This document shows, piece after piece, positions 1 to 12,625 of a stretch of 64,000 bases of DNA. The DNA lies in the NCBI RefSeq assembly GCF_004328625.1, contig NZ_CP032229.1, positions 3,782,001 through 3,846,000 of the forward strand, in the 5' to 3' direction. The number at the start of each line of letters is the position of its first letter. Positions within the stretch are counted from its first letter, which is position 1. Position numbers and translations under genes: made by a program. The notes under the pieces were generated by a model. It worked only from the letters and a program-made list of their open reading frames with translations. It was not told where the DNA came from and did no database searches. The stretch is from Streptomyces seoulensis (GTDB lineage Bacteria > Actinomycetota > Actinomycetes > Streptomycetales > Streptomycetaceae).

Positions 1-306
1 CAGGTCATGGCGAACGGCCTGGAGATCATCCTGGGCGACCCGGACGTCAAGTCCGTGTTCGTCAACGTCTTCGGCGGCATCACCGCCTGCGACGAGGTCG
101 CCAACGGCATCGTCCAGGCGCTGCAGCTCCTGGAGGAGCGCGGCGAGAAGGTCGAGAAGCCGCTCGTCGTCCGCCTCGACGGCAACAACGCCGAGCTGGG
201 CCGCAAGATCCTCACCGACGCCGACCACCCGCTGGTCCAGCGCGTCGACACCATGGACGGCGCGGCCGACAAGGCCGCCGAGCTGGCCCACGCCGCCGCC
301 AAGTAA
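1..306 (+). CDS. sucC: succinyl-CoA ligase (ADP-forming) beta subunit, C-terminal part
   Basis: This is the last 101 codons of the beta subunit of succinyl-CoA synthetase, which couples succinyl-CoA hydrolysis to ATP or GTP synthesis in the TCA cycle. The frame is open from base 1, so the gene begins outside the window; the in-frame ATG at base 7 is internal. The [18 protein letters not shown] stretch (about residues 19-36 of the visible part) is the conserved ligase-domain loop of the SucC C-terminus. sucD follows after 28 bases with its own Shine-Dalgarno-like GGACGAGGA, as expected for a sucCD operon. The identification rests on both the motif and the neighbour. Confidence 0.96.
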   Translation, partial: QVMANGLEIILGDPDVKSVFVNVFGGITACDEVANGIVQALQLLEERGEKVEKPLVVRLDGNNAELGRKILTDADHPLVQRVDTMDGAADKAAELAHAAAK

Positions 307-334
307 GCACTCAGGACGAGGACACCAACACACC

Positions 335-1219
335 ATGGCTATCTGGCTCAACAAGGACAGCAAGGTCATCGTCCAGGGCATGACCGGCGCCACCGGCATG
401 AAGCACACCAAGCTCATGCTGGGTGACGGCACCGAGGTCGTGGGCGGCGTCAACCCGCGCAAGGCGGGTCAGACCGTGGACTTCGACGGCACCGAGGTAC
501 CCGTCTTCGGGACCGTCAAGGAGGCCATCGAGAAGACCGGCGCCAACGTCTCCGTCATCTTCGTGCCGGAGAAGTTCACCAAGGACGCCGTCGTCGAGGC
601 GATCGACGCCGAGATCCCGCTGGCCGTCGTGATCACCGAGGGCATCGCCGTGCACGACACGGCGTCCTTCTGGGCGTACGCCGGCAAGAAGGGCAACAAG
701 ACCCGGATCATCGGCCCGAACTGCCCCGGCATCATCACGCCGGGCCAGTCCAACGTCGGCATCATCCCGGGCGACATCACCAAGCCGGGCCGCATCGGCC
801 TGGTCTCGAAGTCCGGCACGCTGACGTACCAGATGATGTACGAGCTGCGTGACCTGGGCTTCTCGACCGCCGTCGGCATCGGTGGCGACCCGATCATCGG
901 CACCACGCACATCGACGCCCTGGCCGCGTTCCAGGACGACCCCGACACCGACCTGATCGTGATGATCGGTGAGATCGGTGGCGACGCCGAGGAGCGCGCG
1001 GCCGCGTTCATCAAGGACAACGTGACCAAGCCGGTCGTCGGCTACGTCGCGGGCTTCACCGCGCCCGAGGGCAAGACGATGGGCCACGCCGGCGCGATCG
1101 TCTCCGGTTCGTCCGGCACCGCCCAGGCGAAGAAGGAGGCCCTCGAGGCCGCGGGCGTCAAGGTCGGCAAGACGCCGACCGAGACGGCCAAGCTGGCGCG
1201 GGAGATCCTGAGCGCCTGA
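335..1219 (+). CDS. sucD: succinyl-CoA ligase alpha subunit
   Basis: Alpha subunit of the TCA-cycle succinyl-CoA synthetase; it binds CoA and carries the phosphohistidine intermediate. The 294-residue length is normal for the family. Seen in the sequence: the N-terminal Rossmann CoA-binding loop [14 protein letters not shown] (residues 12-25), the [10 protein letters not shown] motif (127-136), and the active-site histidine His251 in the [10 protein letters not shown] loop. The ATG at 335 has a GGACGAGGA ribosome site. It is the second gene of the sucCD operon, and a strong hairpin just downstream ends the transcript. Confidence 0.98.
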   Translation: MAIWLNKDSKVIVQGMTGATGMKHTKLMLGDGTEVVGGVNPRKAGQTVDFDGTEVPVFGTVKEAIEKTGANVSVIFVPEKFTKDAVVEAIDAEIPLAVVITEGIAVHDTASFWAYAGKKGNKTRIIGPNCPGIITPGQSNVGIIPGDITKPGRIGLVSKSGTLTYQMMYELRDLGFSTAVGIGGDPIIGTTHIDALAAFQDDPDTDLIVMIGEIGGDAEERAAAFIKDNVTKPVVGYVAGFTAPEGKTMGHAGAIVSGSSGTAQAKKEALEAAGVKVGKTPTETAKLAREILSA

Positions 1220-1245
1220 CGCTCGGCCCCCTTCGGGCAGCACAC

Positions 1246-1293
1246 CGGCGGGCCCGTCCCCTTCTCGGGGGGCGGGCCCGCCGCTGTTTTTTT
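1246..1293 (+). terminator. intrinsic terminator after sucD
   Basis: A long GC-rich inverted repeat, CGGCGGGCCCG pairing with CGGGCCCGCCG around a C-run/G-run inner stem, is followed by a run of seven T at 1287-1293. This is a textbook rho-independent terminator for the plus-strand sucCD operon. The next gene is on the minus strand and ends 14 bases further on. Confidence 0.85.
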
Positions 1294-1306
1294 CCGCGTG
1301 CGGGGG

Positions 1307-2125
1307 TCAGCCGGGTGACGGTGCCAGCCGTTCCGGGCCGTTGCCCGACTCCCCGCGCAGTTTGGCGCGCAGGGTCAGCTCGGTCTGCGAGAGCGGGCCG
1401 AGGGCGGGGGCCGGGGGGACGCCCCGTACGGCCTGGGCCGGGGCGATGGGTGCCTCGTAGTGGGTGGGTGCCGTGCGCAGGGTGAGGCCGGTCGCGCCGA
1501 TGATGGCGACGGTGAAGGCGATGGCCGCGCGGGTCCAGAAGACGTTGCGGCGCTCGCCCGTGGTGCGGACGTTGGCCGGGGCGTCGGCGCGGAGCCGTTC
1601 GGTGGAGGCGAGTTCCGTCAGGCGCCGGTGCAGGGCGGCCGGGTCGGCCAGTTCGGGGACCTGGGCGGCGACGGCCTCGCGGGCGCGGGTCAGCCGGCCC
1701 GCCGCGGCCGGGGTGCTCGCCTCGGTCTCGGCCGCCGTCTCGGGCAGGTCGAGGCCGACGCCGTCGTACAGCACGAGGGTGCGGCGGTAGGAGGGCGGGA
1801 GGCGGAGCAGCGCGTCCAGCAGGGCGCGGGCGTCCGGGTCGGCGGGCGGCGGCTCGGGGGTGCGGTGGCGGGGGCGGAAGCCGTGCCAGGGGGAGAGGGC
1901 GTACTCGTACGCCGTCGCCCGGACCCAGCCGCCCGGGTCGCGGTCGCGGGCCACCTCGGGCCAGCGCTGCCAGGCCGCCTGGAACGCCCGCTCCACCGCC
2001 TCGCGGGCCAACTCCCGCCGCCCGGTGAGCAGATAGGTCTGGCGGACCAGGGCGGGGGCGCAGAACGCGTAGAGCGCGTCGAACGCCTGATCAGGGGTCA
2101 GGGTGGGTGCGGTGCTCTGCGTCAC
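1307..2125 (-). CDS. sigma-70-like protein with C-terminal membrane segment
   Basis: A 272-residue protein that resembles a degenerate ECF-type sigma factor. A region-2-like helical part spans about residues 13-80 ([18 protein letters not shown], then [11 protein letters not shown]). A region-4-like part follows at about 100-160 ([26 protein letters not shown], then an [13 protein letters not shown] helix). Unlike normal ECF factors it continues into one hydrophobic segment (about 198-216) and a short Pro-rich tail, so it is probably membrane-anchored. The start is a GTG at 2125 behind a GAGGGG ribosome site. It is divergent from the next membrane-protein gene. Whether it binds RNA polymerase is unknown; the sigma-like fold is inferred from the sequence pattern. 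Confidence 0.75.
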   Translation of the reverse strand: MTQSTAPTLTPDQAFDALYAFCAPALVRQTYLLTGRRELAREAVERAFQAAWQRWPEVARDRDPGGWVRATAYEYALSPWHGFRPRHRTPEPPPADPDARALLDALLRLPPSYRRTLVLYDGVGLDLPETAAETEASTPAAAGRLTRAREAVAAQVPELADPAALHRRLTELASTERLRADAPANVRTTGERRNVFWTRAAIAFTVAIIGATGLTLRTAPTHYEAPIAPAQAVRGVPPAPALGPLSQTELTLRAKLRGESGNGPERLAPSPG

Positions 2126-2221
2126 GGCTCACCCCTCTGTGTGAATAGGCACATAAACATATATTGGGCGACACTTCGGGGGTTCGCCTGTTACGCCGGG
2201 AAAGCGCGTGTCGTTGGGAGC

Positions 2222-3805
2222 ATGGCGGGCGTGATGCCGCTGACACTCCGTCGCCTGTCGTCGTCCCTGCGGTCCCGGATGCGCGACCGTTCACCCGGCC
2301 TGGGCCCCGCGCTGGCGGGCGGTGCGCTCGCGGCCGGGCTCGGGCTCGGCGCGTGCGCGGCGCTGGTGATGGTGCTGTGGGTCAGTTCGCCCTACCCGGA
2401 CAGCGGACCCGGCGGCGCGCTGCATGTCGCGGCCGCGCTGTGGCTGCTGGCGCACGGGGTCGAACTGGTCCGCGCCGAGACGCTGTCCGGGGCGCCGCAG
2501 CCGGTCGGCCTGACCCCGTTGCTGCTGCTCGCGCTGCCGGTGTGGCTGGTGTACCGGGCCGCGCGGGACGCCACCGACGCGTCCGACGAGCCCGAAGGCC
2601 CGCCCCCGGTCCCCGCGCGCACGGCGTGGACGGGGGTCGTGCTCGGCTACCTCGGCGTGGGCGGTGCCGCCGCGCTGTACGCCTCCGGGGGTGAACCCCG
2701 GCCCGAATGGCTCTGGGTGACGGTGTGTCTGCCGCTCCTCGTCGGCGGGGCCGCCGGGGTCGGCGTCTGGACGGGCTCCGGCCGGCCGCACCCGCCGGTG
2801 TCCTCCCGGCTCCCGCACTGGGTACGGGTGGACGCGCTCGGTACGGCGGCCCGCGCGGCCGGAGCGGCCACGGCCGTGCTCACCGGGGGCGGGGCGCTGC
2901 TGCTCGGCGCGTCCCTCATCTGGCACGGGGACACCGCCCGGCTGGCGTTCACCCAGCTCACGGAGGGATGGACCGGGCGGCTCACGGTGCTGCTGCTGGC
3001 CGTCACGCTGGTCCCCAACGCGGCGCTCTGGTCGGCCTCGTACGCGCTCGGCCCCGGATTCGCGCTCGGCGCCGGGCACATGGTGCATCCGCTCGCCTCG
3101 GACCCCGCCCCGCTGCTCCCCCCGTTCCCGCTGCTGGCCGCCGTGCCCGACACGGGCGCCGGTACGCCGCTGAACTGGGCGGTCGCGCTGGTGCCGGTGG
3201 CGGCCGGGGTGACGGCGGGCTGGTTCGTGGCGGGGGCCGCCGTGCGGCGGGGGCGGCCGTGGCTGCACTGGTCGGCCGGACGGAGCGTCGCCGTCCTGGC
3301 GCTGGCCGCGCTGTTCTGCGCCCTGGCCCTCATGCTCCTCGCCGAACTCTCCGGTGGCCCGCTGGGCGCCTCGACCCTCTCCCGCTTCGGCCCCCTCGGC
3401 TGGCAGACCGGCCCGGCGGCCGCCGCCTGGCTCCTCCTGCTGGGCACCCCGGTGACCCTCACGGCACGAGCCTGGCGCCTGCACACCCTCCGCAGCGCGG
3501 GCGTCCTGCCGTCCCGCCGCGGGAAGCAGCGCACCTGGCTGCCCCGGGCGACGGCGGAGACCCCCGCGAAGCTCCCCGCCCCCACCCCGGCGGAGCCGAA
3601 GCAGGAGGAGCTGTACGACTTCCTGGAGTCGGACACCCCGGAGTCAGCCCCCGCGCCCCGCCCTCCGGAGCCGGCCGAAGCCCTCCAGCCCGCCGACGAG
3701 AACGTCACCGAGGCTCCCCCAACGGCCGTCGCCGAGCCCGCCGCCCCGGAGACCACCCCGGACCCGGCGGAACCGGACCCGGCGGAACCGAACCCGGCCT
3801 CCTGA
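2222..3805 (+). CDS. multi-spanning membrane protein, DUF6350-like
   Basis: A protein of about 527 residues with a short basic N-terminus ([17 protein letters not shown]) and at least nine hydrophobic segments over about the first 430 residues, followed by a cytoplasmic-type Pro/Glu/Ala-rich tail. It matches the general picture of the actinobacterial DUF6350 family found beside purN; I know of no biochemical function. The open frame extends back to 1460 across the divergent gene, but that part is antisense to it. The ATG at 2222, the GTG at 2231 and the ATG at 2234 are all possible starts; the GGGAG at 2216-2220 suits the GTG at 2231 best. The tail ends in [15 protein letters not shown], a small repeat. 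Confidence 0.75.
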   Translation: MAGVMPLTLRRLSSSLRSRMRDRSPGLGPALAGGALAAGLGLGACAALVMVLWVSSPYPDSGPGGALHVAAALWLLAHGVELVRAETLSGAPQPVGLTPLLLLALPVWLVYRAARDATDASDEPEGPPPVPARTAWTGVVLGYLGVGGAAALYASGGEPRPEWLWVTVCLPLLVGGAAGVGVWTGSGRPHPPVSSRLPHWVRVDALGTAARAAGAATAVLTGGGALLLGASLIWHGDTARLAFTQLTEGWTGRLTVLLLAVTLVPNAALWSASYALGPGFALGAGHMVHPLASDPAPLLPPFPLLAAVPDTGAGTPLNWAVALVPVAAGVTAGWFVAGAAVRRGRPWLHWSAGRSVAVLALAALFCALALMLLAELSGGPLGASTLSRFGPLGWQTGPAAAAWLLLLGTPVTLTARAWRLHTLRSAGVLPSRRGKQRTWLPRATAETPAKLPAPTPAEPKQEELYDFLESDTPESAPAPRPPEPAEALQPADENVTEAPPTAVAEPAAPETTPDPAEPDPAEPNPAS

Positions 3806-3822
3806 AGCCTCCGCAGCAGGAT

Positions 3823-4602
3823 TCAGGAGTTCGCCGACCCCAGCACCCCCCGCAGCTGCTCCGGCAGGAGCTGGTCGCAGGACTGCTTCGACTGCTGGGT
3901 GAGGGCGTCGTTCACGCACGTGTAGTAGTCGCGGTACACCAGCTTGACGCTGAAGAACGCGGCGACGAGGACCAGGGCGAGCCCGGCGGTGATCATGCCC
4001 GTGACGGCCGCCGTGACCTGGGGGCGGGTGCCGGTCGGGCGGGGTTCGTCCGGGGAGGGGGTGCGGGGCTTGGCGCGCAGGGAGCTGCCGCCCCAGTAGA
4101 GGGCGAGGGCGCCGAGGAGCAGGGAGACGTAGGGCCAGCCGAGGAGGACGAAGAAGATGGCCCACATGCCGGACAGCAGCGCGTAGCGGGCGCGGCGCTG
4201 GGCCGGGTCGGTCGGGTCCCAGCGCTGCTTGCCCGTACCGCCGCCGCCCTGGGCCTCCGGACCCGTGCCGGGGCGCTCACCGAAGCCGCCGGGGGCGCGG
4301 CCGGGCTGGCGGTCGCTCCACTGGCTGCCCCAGCGCGAGTCCCCGGAACCCTCGTGACCCTCGTGGCCTTCCTGGCCCTCCGGGTGACGCGGGCGCCAGG
4401 GCTGGTCGGGGCGGTCCTCGGGCGGGGGCGCGTACGGGTTGTCGTCCTTGCGGTCACCGCCGCGGTCGTCGTCGCCCCGGCCGCAGGAGGGTGTCCGGGG
4501 CGGCGAGGCCGGCCGGTCCCGCAGCAGGACAACGCCACGCTCGCCCTCCTGGCCGGTCGGCGGCGGGAACGTGAGGAGTCGCGGGCTGCGATCGGGCATC
4601 AA
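3823..4602 (-). CDS. two-pass membrane protein with Pro/Gly-rich N-terminus
   Basis: A 259-residue hypothetical protein. The first 130 or so residues are hydrophilic and rich in Gly, Pro, Arg and Asp. Two hydrophobic segments follow (about 147-170, [20 protein letters not shown] onward, and about 203-226), then a short tail with two cysteines ([18 protein letters not shown]). I do not recognise a catalytic domain. It converges on the DUF6350-like gene and is divergent from purN; genes of this kind recur between sucCD and purNH in Streptomyces as I recall. ATG at 4602 or the next codon could serve as start. Confidence 0.7.
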   Translation of the reverse strand: MMPDRSPRLLTFPPPTGQEGERGVVLLRDRPASPPRTPSCGRGDDDRGGDRKDDNPYAPPPEDRPDQPWRPRHPEGQEGHEGHEGSGDSRWGSQWSDRQPGRAPGGFGERPGTGPEAQGGGGTGKQRWDPTDPAQRRARYALLSGMWAIFFVLLGWPYVSLLLGALALYWGGSSLRAKPRTPSPDEPRPTGTRPQVTAAVTGMITAGLALVLVAAFFSVKLVYRDYYTCVNDALTQQSKQSCDQLLPEQLRGVLGSANS

Positions 4603-4868
4603 AGGAGCGTCTTCCCCTAGGTGATTCGAAGTCCGGCATGAGCTGTCATCCCGTGAACGCGCCGCACGACGGCCGCGTTCCCGAGCCGGCTCGTCCAGAA
4701 CGCTACCTTCCGGCCACGCCCCCGTCCCGTGGGGGCCGTCCGGAGTGCCGGTATCGTTGCTGGCGGCCGGCCGCTTCGTAGACTTCCCCGTATGGCGGGA
4801 CGCGAAGCATTCGTAGAACCCTACAAAAGCCGGCCGGACACACCGCCGTCCCGAGAAAGGGCCTCATC
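4603..4868. promoter_or_regulatory. intergenic region upstream of purN
   Basis: This 266-base gap separates the divergent membrane-protein gene and purN and must hold the promoters of both. A small GC hairpin (GCCCCCGTCCCGTGGGGGC, about 4718-4736) is visible. No riboswitch of the ZTP or purine class could be recognised here, although purNH genes are sometimes under such control. No convincing -10/-35 pair was assigned. Confidence 0.35.
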
Positions 4869-5503
4869 GTGGCCGCCACCCCCGCCGGTCCAGCGGCCCG
4901 GCGACTCGTCGTGCTGGTCTCCGGTTCCGGCACCAACCTCCAGGCCCTGCTGGACGAGATCGAGCGCGTCGGCGCCGAGACGTACGGCGCGCGGATCGTC
5001 GCCGTGGGGGCCGACCGCGACGGCATCGAGGGGCTGGCCCGCGCCGAGCGCGCCGGGCTGCCCACCTTCGTCTGCCGGGTGAAGGACTACGCGGCCCGCG
5101 AGGAGTGGGACGCGGCGCTCGCCGAGGCGGTCGCCGCCCATGAGCCCGACCTCGTGGTCTCGGCCGGCTTCATGAAGATCGTGGGCAAGGAGTTCCTGGC
5201 CCGGTTCGGCGGCCGGTTCGTCAACACCCACCCGGCCCTGCTGCCGAGCTTCCCGGGGGCCCACGGCGTACGCGACGCGCTCGCGTACGGCGCCAAGGTC
5301 ACCGGCTGCACCGTCCACTTCGTCGACGACGGCGTCGACACCGGGCCGATCATCGCGCAGGGCGTGGTGGAGATCCGGGACGAGGACGACGAGAGCGCGC
5401 TGCACGAGCGCATCAAGGACGTCGAGCGAAGGCTGCTCGTCGAGGTCGTGGGGCGCCTCGCCCGCAACGGCCACCGCATAGAGGGACGAAAGGTAGTTAT
5501 CCC

Positions 5504-5507
<4 letters not shown>
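4869..5507 (+). CDS. purN: phosphoribosylglycinamide formyltransferase 1
   Basis: GAR transformylase transfers the formyl group of 10-formyl-tetrahydrofolate to glycinamide ribonucleotide in purine synthesis. At 212 residues it has the usual PurN length. Visible features are the N-terminal nucleotide loop [13 protein letters not shown] (18-30) and the catalytic triad, Asn119 and His121 in [12 protein letters not shown] and Asp157 in [12 protein letters not shown]. The start is the GTG at 4869. Its last four bases overlap the GTG of purH (GTGA), so the two genes are translationally coupled. Confidence 0.97.
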
Positions 5508-7075
<1,568 letters not shown>

Positions 7076-7095
7076 GCACGCGGCAACGCGAAGAA

Positions 7096-7138
7096 GCGGC
7101 CGCCCGCTCCCCATCCGTGAGGGGAGCGGGCGGCCGCC
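7096..7138. terminator. bidirectional hairpin between purH and the RDD gene
   Basis: A perfect inverted repeat of 17 bases, GCGGCCGCCCGCTCCCC with GGGGAGCGGGCGGCCGC, encloses an 8-base loop. It sits between two convergent genes and lacks a T-run, the common Streptomyces style of terminator. It can serve both purH and the minus-strand RDD gene. Confidence 0.75.
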
Positions 7139-7154
7139 TGTCGTATACGCGCGC

Positions 7155-7763
7155 TTACTTGGTGCGGATGACGATCGCGCCGCAGATCTTGTCGGAGAAG
7201 GTCTGGCGCTTGGAGTCCCACGCCGGCCACAGGTAGCCGAGGTAGCAGGGCAGGCCGTCGATGAAGTGGGCGAGCTGGCGGACGAAGGCCATGCCACCGC
7301 CGAGCGGCTGACCGGTCTCCTCCTTCAGCGTGCGGGTGCCGACGACCTTCTTGCCGACGGTCTGGCCGGTCTTGCCCTCCTGGATCACCTGCCAGACGAA
7401 CAGGCCGAGCATGACGAGGTAGCCGATGATCATCAGTATCGAGAGGCCGTTCTTCGCGCCCACGATCACCAGGATGTACGGCACCAGGTACAGCAGCGAG
7501 TCGACGATCCGGCTCAGGACGCGCATGCCCCAGTTCGCGTACTGCGGCTGCTGGTAGCCGTAGCCCGGCTGCTGCGGGTAGCCGTAACCGGCCTGCTGCG
7601 GGACCGGGGGCGCCTGCGGGTAGCCGTAACCGGGCTGCGGGGGCATGCCCTGCGGCGGCACGCCCTGCGGCGCCTGCGGGTAACCGGGCTGCTGCGGCTG
7701 CCCGTACCCCTGCTGGGGGTCCTGCGGCTGACCGTACGGGTTCTGGGGCGAGCCGAAACTCAT
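7155..7763 (-). CDS. RDD family membrane protein
   Basis: A 202-residue protein. The first 75 or so residues form a low-complexity Gly/Pro/Gln/Tyr tail of repeated [14 protein letters not shown] units. The RDD domain follows, beginning [20 protein letters not shown] (the R and D of the family name are visible) with two to three membrane segments and the [14 protein letters not shown] return near the end ([20 protein letters not shown]). RDD proteins are of unclear role; some are linked to ion exchange. The start was placed at the ATG at 7763 because AACGGAGG lies just upstream; a longer frame exists to 7808 but lacks such a site. Divergent from folD. Confidence 0.85.
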   Translation of the reverse strand: MSFGSPQNPYGQPQDPQQGYGQPQQPGYPQAPQGVPPQGMPPQPGYGYPQAPPVPQQAGYGYPQQPGYGYQQPQYANWGMRVLSRIVDSLLYLVPYILVIVGAKNGLSILMIIGYLVMLGLFVWQVIQEGKTGQTVGKKVVGTRTLKEETGQPLGGGMAFVRQLAHFIDGLPCYLGYLWPAWDSKRQTFSDKICGAIVIRTK

Positions 7764-8025
7764 GGCTGGATTCCTCCGTTGGTACTGCGGGAACGACGCG
7801 GACAGCACGGAGGAACGTCAAGATCTGAGCGGTTTGCCCCCCACCGGACCGCGATGTATGCGCCGTTCATGGTTGTGGAGCCGTCACGTGTTGTCCAGCC
7901 GCATTCGCGAGGTGTTGTGCAAGTGCAACATCAACGATCAACGGAGGACATCTGGGACGCGACGGTGGCGCAGCCCACGCGGACCGGATTGGAACCGGGG
8001 GGCCGTCATCCGCGAGGATGTACGC

Positions 8026-8880
8026 ATGACCGCCCAGATTCTCGATGGCAAGGCCACCGCAGCCGCGATCAAGTCCGATCTGACCGCCCGCGTGGCGGCG
8101 CTGAAGGAGAAGGGAATCACGCCCGGCCTCGGTACCGTCCTGGTCGGTGAGGACCCCGGCAGCCAGAAGTACGTCGCGGGCAAGCACCGCGACTGCGCCC
8201 AGGTCGGCATCGCCTCCATCCAGCGCGAACTCCCCGCCACGGCGACGCAGGAGGAGATCGAGGCGGTCGTCCGCGAGCTGAACGAGGACCCCGACTGCAC
8301 CGGCTACATCGTCCAGCTCCCGCTGCCCAAGGGCATCGACGAGAACCGCATCCTGGAGCTGATGGACCCGGAGAAGGACGCCGACGGCCTCCACCCGATG
8401 AACCTCGGCCGCCTGGTCCTCAACGAGCCCGCCCCGCTGCCCTGCACCCCCAACGGCGTGCTCACCCTGCTGCGCCGGTACGGCGTGGAGACCAAGGGCG
8501 CCGAGGTCGTGGTCGTCGGCCGCGGTGTGACCATCGGGCGCTCGATGCCGCTGCTGCTCACCCGGCGCAGCGAGAACGCCACCGTCACCCAGTGCCACAC
8601 CGGCACCCGTGACCTGGCGTACCACCTCAAGCGGGCCGACATCGTCGTCTCCGCCGCCGGTTCCCCGCACCTGATCCGCGCCGAGGACATCAAGCCGGGC
8701 GCGGCCGTGCTGGACGTCGGTGTCTCGCGGAACGCCGAGGGCAAGATCGTCGGCGATGTCCACCCGGACGTCGCCGAGGTCGCCGGGTGGATCTCCCCGA
8801 ACCCCGGCGGGGTCGGCCCGATGACCCGCGCCCAGCTCCTGGTCAACGTGGTGGAGGCGGCGGAGCGGCGTGCCGGCTGA
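8026..8880 (+). CDS. folD: methylenetetrahydrofolate dehydrogenase / methenyl-THF cyclohydrolase
   Basis: Bifunctional enzyme interconverting 5,10-methylene-, methenyl- and 10-formyl-THF with NADP, supplying formyl groups to PurN and PurH upstream. The 284 residues are normal length. Visible: the catalytic Tyr/Lys region [17 protein letters not shown], the VQLPLPK loop, PCTPNGV, and the nucleotide site [20 protein letters not shown] 8026 with GAGG eight bases upstream is the preferred start; the frame stays open further upstream without a better site. Its end overlaps the next gene by 11 bases, indicating coupled translation. Confidence 0.97.
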   Translation: MTAQILDGKATAAAIKSDLTARVAALKEKGITPGLGTVLVGEDPGSQKYVAGKHRDCAQVGIASIQRELPATATQEEIEAVVRELNEDPDCTGYIVQLPLPKGIDENRILELMDPEKDADGLHPMNLGRLVLNEPAPLPCTPNGVLTLLRRYGVETKGAEVVVVGRGVTIGRSMPLLLTRRSENATVTQCHTGTRDLAYHLKRADIVVSAAGSPHLIRAEDIKPGAAVLDVGVSRNAEGKIVGDVHPDVAEVAGWISPNPGGVGPMTRAQLLVNVVEAAERRAG

Positions 8881-9334
8881 CGAGTCCGGGGAGCCGCAGG
8901 TGCGGGACGCGATCAGCGCTCCCGACGCGCAGGGGCGCACCAGGCGCATCACCCGCCGCTTCCCGCTGTTCACCAGGGACACCGCGCGCCCCGAGGGCGG
9001 CGGCCGGGCCGCGCCCAGTGACGCCCCGGCGCCGGCCCGGCAGTGGCCGGTGCTGGTCGTGCTCTCCGCCGTCGCGCTCGGCCTGCTGCTGGTCGCCTTC
9101 GACCTGACTCGCGCCGGGCTGCTGGTGATCGGCGCCGCCCTGCTGGCGGGCGCCGCGATGCGCTGGACGCTGCCCGGCGTCGGCATGCTCGCCGTCCGCT
9201 CCCGCTTCACGGACATCGTGACCTACGGGGTACTGGGCCTCGCCATCGTCCTGCTGGCCCTGATGGCCCAGCCCCAGCCCCTGCTGCAGATCCCGTTCCT
9301 CAAGGACACGTTGCACTTCACGGTGTCCAACTAG
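8870..9334 (+). CDS. DUF3017 family small membrane protein
   Basis: A 154-residue protein starting with a GTG inside the 3' end of folD. The N-terminal half is hydrophilic ([15 protein letters not shown]). The C-terminal half contains three hydrophobic segments from about residue 60 ([20 protein letters not shown], then [16 protein letters not shown], then [19 protein letters not shown]). This matches the actinobacterial DUF3017 family, regularly downstream of folD. Function unknown. A hairpin terminator follows at 9349. Confidence 0.85.
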   Translation: MPADESGEPQVRDAISAPDAQGRTRRITRRFPLFTRDTARPEGGGRAAPSDAPAPARQWPVLVVLSAVALGLLLVAFDLTRAGLLVIGAALLAGAAMRWTLPGVGMLAVRSRFTDIVTYGVLGLAIVLLALMAQPQPLLQIPFLKDTLHFTVSN

Positions 9335-9348
9335 CGCTTCGCGCAAGG

Positions 9349-9390
9349 CCGGTGGCTCGCCCCCGCCCCCGATCAGGGGCGAGCCACCGG
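9349..9390 (+). terminator. hairpin terminator after folD/DUF3017
   Basis: CCGGTGGCTCGCCCC pairs with GGGGCGAGCCACCGG across a short loop; there is no T-run. It closes the two-gene folD unit. Confidence 0.75.
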
Positions 9391-9637
9391 GACTTCACCC
9401 TGTCGGGCCGGGTGGCCGCCGGGCAATGTCCCGCCGTGCGCTGTGGCACGGAGGTGACCGTTCCGCCACGGTGTCCGCGCCCTGCCACAGCCGGTCAATT
9501 GACGCTACGGCAAGGGCAGTTCGCCGGATACATGCCGATCGACCCCCTCTCGCGGGCTACCGTGGAGCGGGGGCGGTGGCGTGACGCGGGGAGGCGTCGC
9601 GGTACCCGCCGGGGGTGGAACGAGGGGGGAGCGGGCC

Positions 9638-10525
9638 ATGGCTCGTTGGAAGGCACTGCCGGAGGAACTCGACCCGCAGATCGTGGAGTTCACCCGTCAG
9701 ATGCGAAGACTGGTGGACGAGGTCGGTCTGGGCGTCGCCACGCTGGCCGACCGCACCGGGTACAGCAGGACGTCCTGGGAGCGGTATCTGAACGGGCGGC
9801 TGCTCGCGCCCAAGGGGGCCGTCGGCGCCCTCGCCGAGGTCTGCGGGACCAGCCCGGTCCACCTCACCACGATGTGGGAGCTGGCCGAACGCGCCTGGAG
9901 CCGGGCGGAGTCGCGGCACGACCGCACGATGGAGCAGATCCGCATCACCCAGGCCCGCGCGGAGCTGGGCGACTTCGGCGGCGGTACGGGCACCACGACG
10001 GTCGACGCCCCACCGCAGAGCCCGTCTTCCGCCGAGCCCCCTGGGGGCAGGCGCCGCGTCCTGCTCTTCCTCGCGGGCGCCGTGGCCGTACTCGCCGTGC
10101 TCGGCACGGTCTTCCTGCTCACCGGCGGCGAGAGCACACCGGCCGCCGCCGGGCCGCCCTCGCCGTCCGCCACCGGCGCGCCCGGTCTGCCGCCCGGGGT
10201 CAAGTGCGTGGGCATCGGCTGCGCCGGCAAGGACGCCGAGGCCATGGGGTGCAGCGGCGACCTGGTGACCACCGCCCGGAGCGCCACCGTCGGCGCCGCC
10301 ACCCTGGAGGTCCGCTACAGCAGGACGTGCGGCGCGGCCTGGGGCCGGATCACCGGCGCCGCACCGGGCGACCGGGTGCGCGTCACGGCGGACGGCGAGA
10401 GCGAGCGGGTCGAGGCCGTCGCCGGGGAGACGTACACGTACACACCGATGGTCGCCGTCGGCCGCGCGGGCGAGGCCGAAGCCTGCGTCACCCTGACGTC
10501 GGGGCGCACCGGGTGCGCCAAGTAG
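9638..10525 (+). CDS. XRE-type regulator with membrane segment and DUF2690-like C-terminus
   Basis: A 295-residue protein. Residues about 15-75 form a helix-turn-helix domain (LVDEVGLGVATLADRTGYSRTSWERYLNGR). A linker follows, then one membrane segment at about 126-146 (RRVLLFLAGAVAVLAVLGTVFLL), and then a secreted domain with paired cysteines (CVGIGCAGKDAEAMGC, later CGAAWGRI and CVTLTSGRTGC). DUF2690-type domains have this cysteine-rich look. The arrangement suggests a DNA-binding domain on the cytoplasmic face joined to an external sensing or structural domain. The start at 9638 is behind GAGGGGGGA; a longer frame to 9581 lacks such a site. Confidence 0.8.
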   Translation: MARWKALPEELDPQIVEFTRQMRRLVDEVGLGVATLADRTGYSRTSWERYLNGRLLAPKGAVGALAEVCGTSPVHLTTMWELAERAWSRAESRHDRTMEQIRITQARAELGDFGGGTGTTTVDAPPQSPSSAEPPGGRRRVLLFLAGAVAVLAVLGTVFLLTGGESTPAAAGPPSPSATGAPGLPPGVKCVGIGCAGKDAEAMGCSGDLVTTARSATVGAATLEVRYSRTCGAAWGRITGAAPGDRVRVTADGESERVEAVAGETYTYTPMVAVGRAGEAEACVTLTSGRTGCAK

Positions 10526-11824
<1,299 letters not shown>

Positions 11825-11843
11825 GCCCCGCACCCTACGAGCG

Positions 11844-11877
11844 ACGGGCCCCCTCCGGTCTTCCGGACGGGGCCCGT
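11844..11877. terminator. hairpin between mdh and the convergent flavoprotein gene
   Basis: ACGGGCCCC at one side and GGGGCCCGT at the other, with an inner CCGG...CCGG stem, lie between two convergent genes. It probably ends both transcripts. Confidence 0.65.
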
Positions 11878-11890
11878 TCCCATGTGCGGA

Positions 11891-12577
11891 CTACTCCAGG
11901 CCGCGCTTGCCCGGCGCCCAGAAGGGCTTGGTCAGCACCGAGCGCCGGTCCCAGCCCGCGTCCCGCAGCACATGCCGTACCGCCTGCACGGTCCGCGCCT
12001 CCCCGGCGACGTACGCGATCCCGCCCGGCGCCGGTGCCAGGCGGCCGACCGCCTCGGGCAGCGGGACGGTGCCGCGCAGCACCCAGTCCAGCCGTCCGGC
12101 GTGGGGCAGCGGGAGCCGGTCGTCCGCCGTGGCGGTCTCCACGCAGCCGGAGACCCGCGACCCGTCGGGCAGCGCGGCGAGCATCGCGCCGAAGGCGACG
12201 GACGCCGTCTCGTCGCCGACGAAGACATGGTGCGCGGCGTCCGGGCGCAGCGTGAAGGAGCCCTCCGGCTTGCCGAGGCGCACCTCGTCGCCCGCCTTCG
12301 CCTCGCGCGCCCAGCGGGCACCGGGTCCGTCGCCCTCGTGGTCCAGCACGCACAACTCCATTGCGCCGGACGGGTCGTAGCGCCACACCGAGTAGGTGCG
12401 CCGGGTGAGCGCGGAGCCCACCAGTACCCGGACCTGCTGGCCGGGGAGCACATCGAGCCCGGCCAGCGCCTCGCCCTCGATCCGCAGGCGCCGCATCCGC
12501 GCGGTGAACCGCTCCACGGAGCTCACGGTGGCCCGGAGCATCAGCAGATCGAGGACGGGATTCAGCAGCGCGGGCAT
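11891..12577 (-). CDS. siderophore-interacting protein (FAD-dependent ferric reductase)
   Basis: A 228-residue flavoprotein of the ViuB/SIP family, which reduces ferric siderophores in the cytoplasm. The FAD-binding barrel is marked by RRTYSVWRYDPSGAMELCVLDHEGDGPGARWA (about residues 58-90; the RxYS motif binds FAD). The NAD(P)H domain begins near HHVFVGDETASVAFGAMLAAL, and a C-terminal VAGEARTVQAVRHVLRDAGWDRR stretch is typical of the family. The AGGAG site upstream of the ATG supports the start. The MFS exporter gene lies just upstream on the same strand (48 bases), suggesting a shared transcript. Confidence 0.88.
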   Translation of the reverse strand: MPALLNPVLDLLMLRATVSSVERFTARMRRLRIEGEALAGLDVLPGQQVRVLVGSALTRRTYSVWRYDPSGAMELCVLDHEGDGPGARWAREAKAGDEVRLGKPEGSFTLRPDAAHHVFVGDETASVAFGAMLAALPDGSRVSGCVETATADDRLPLPHAGRLDWVLRGTVPLPEAVGRLAPAPGGIAYVAGEARTVQAVRHVLRDAGWDRRSVLTKPFWAPGKRGLE

Positions 12578-12625
12578 GCACGGCTCCTAGAAGTGGACAA
12601 CTCGGGCCAGAAGGACCGGAGTTGA

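Noticed and set aside
7940..8025. A ZTP riboswitch before folD
   Set aside because: folD genes often carry one, but the CGTGACTGGC and GCCTGGGC blocks are absent here.
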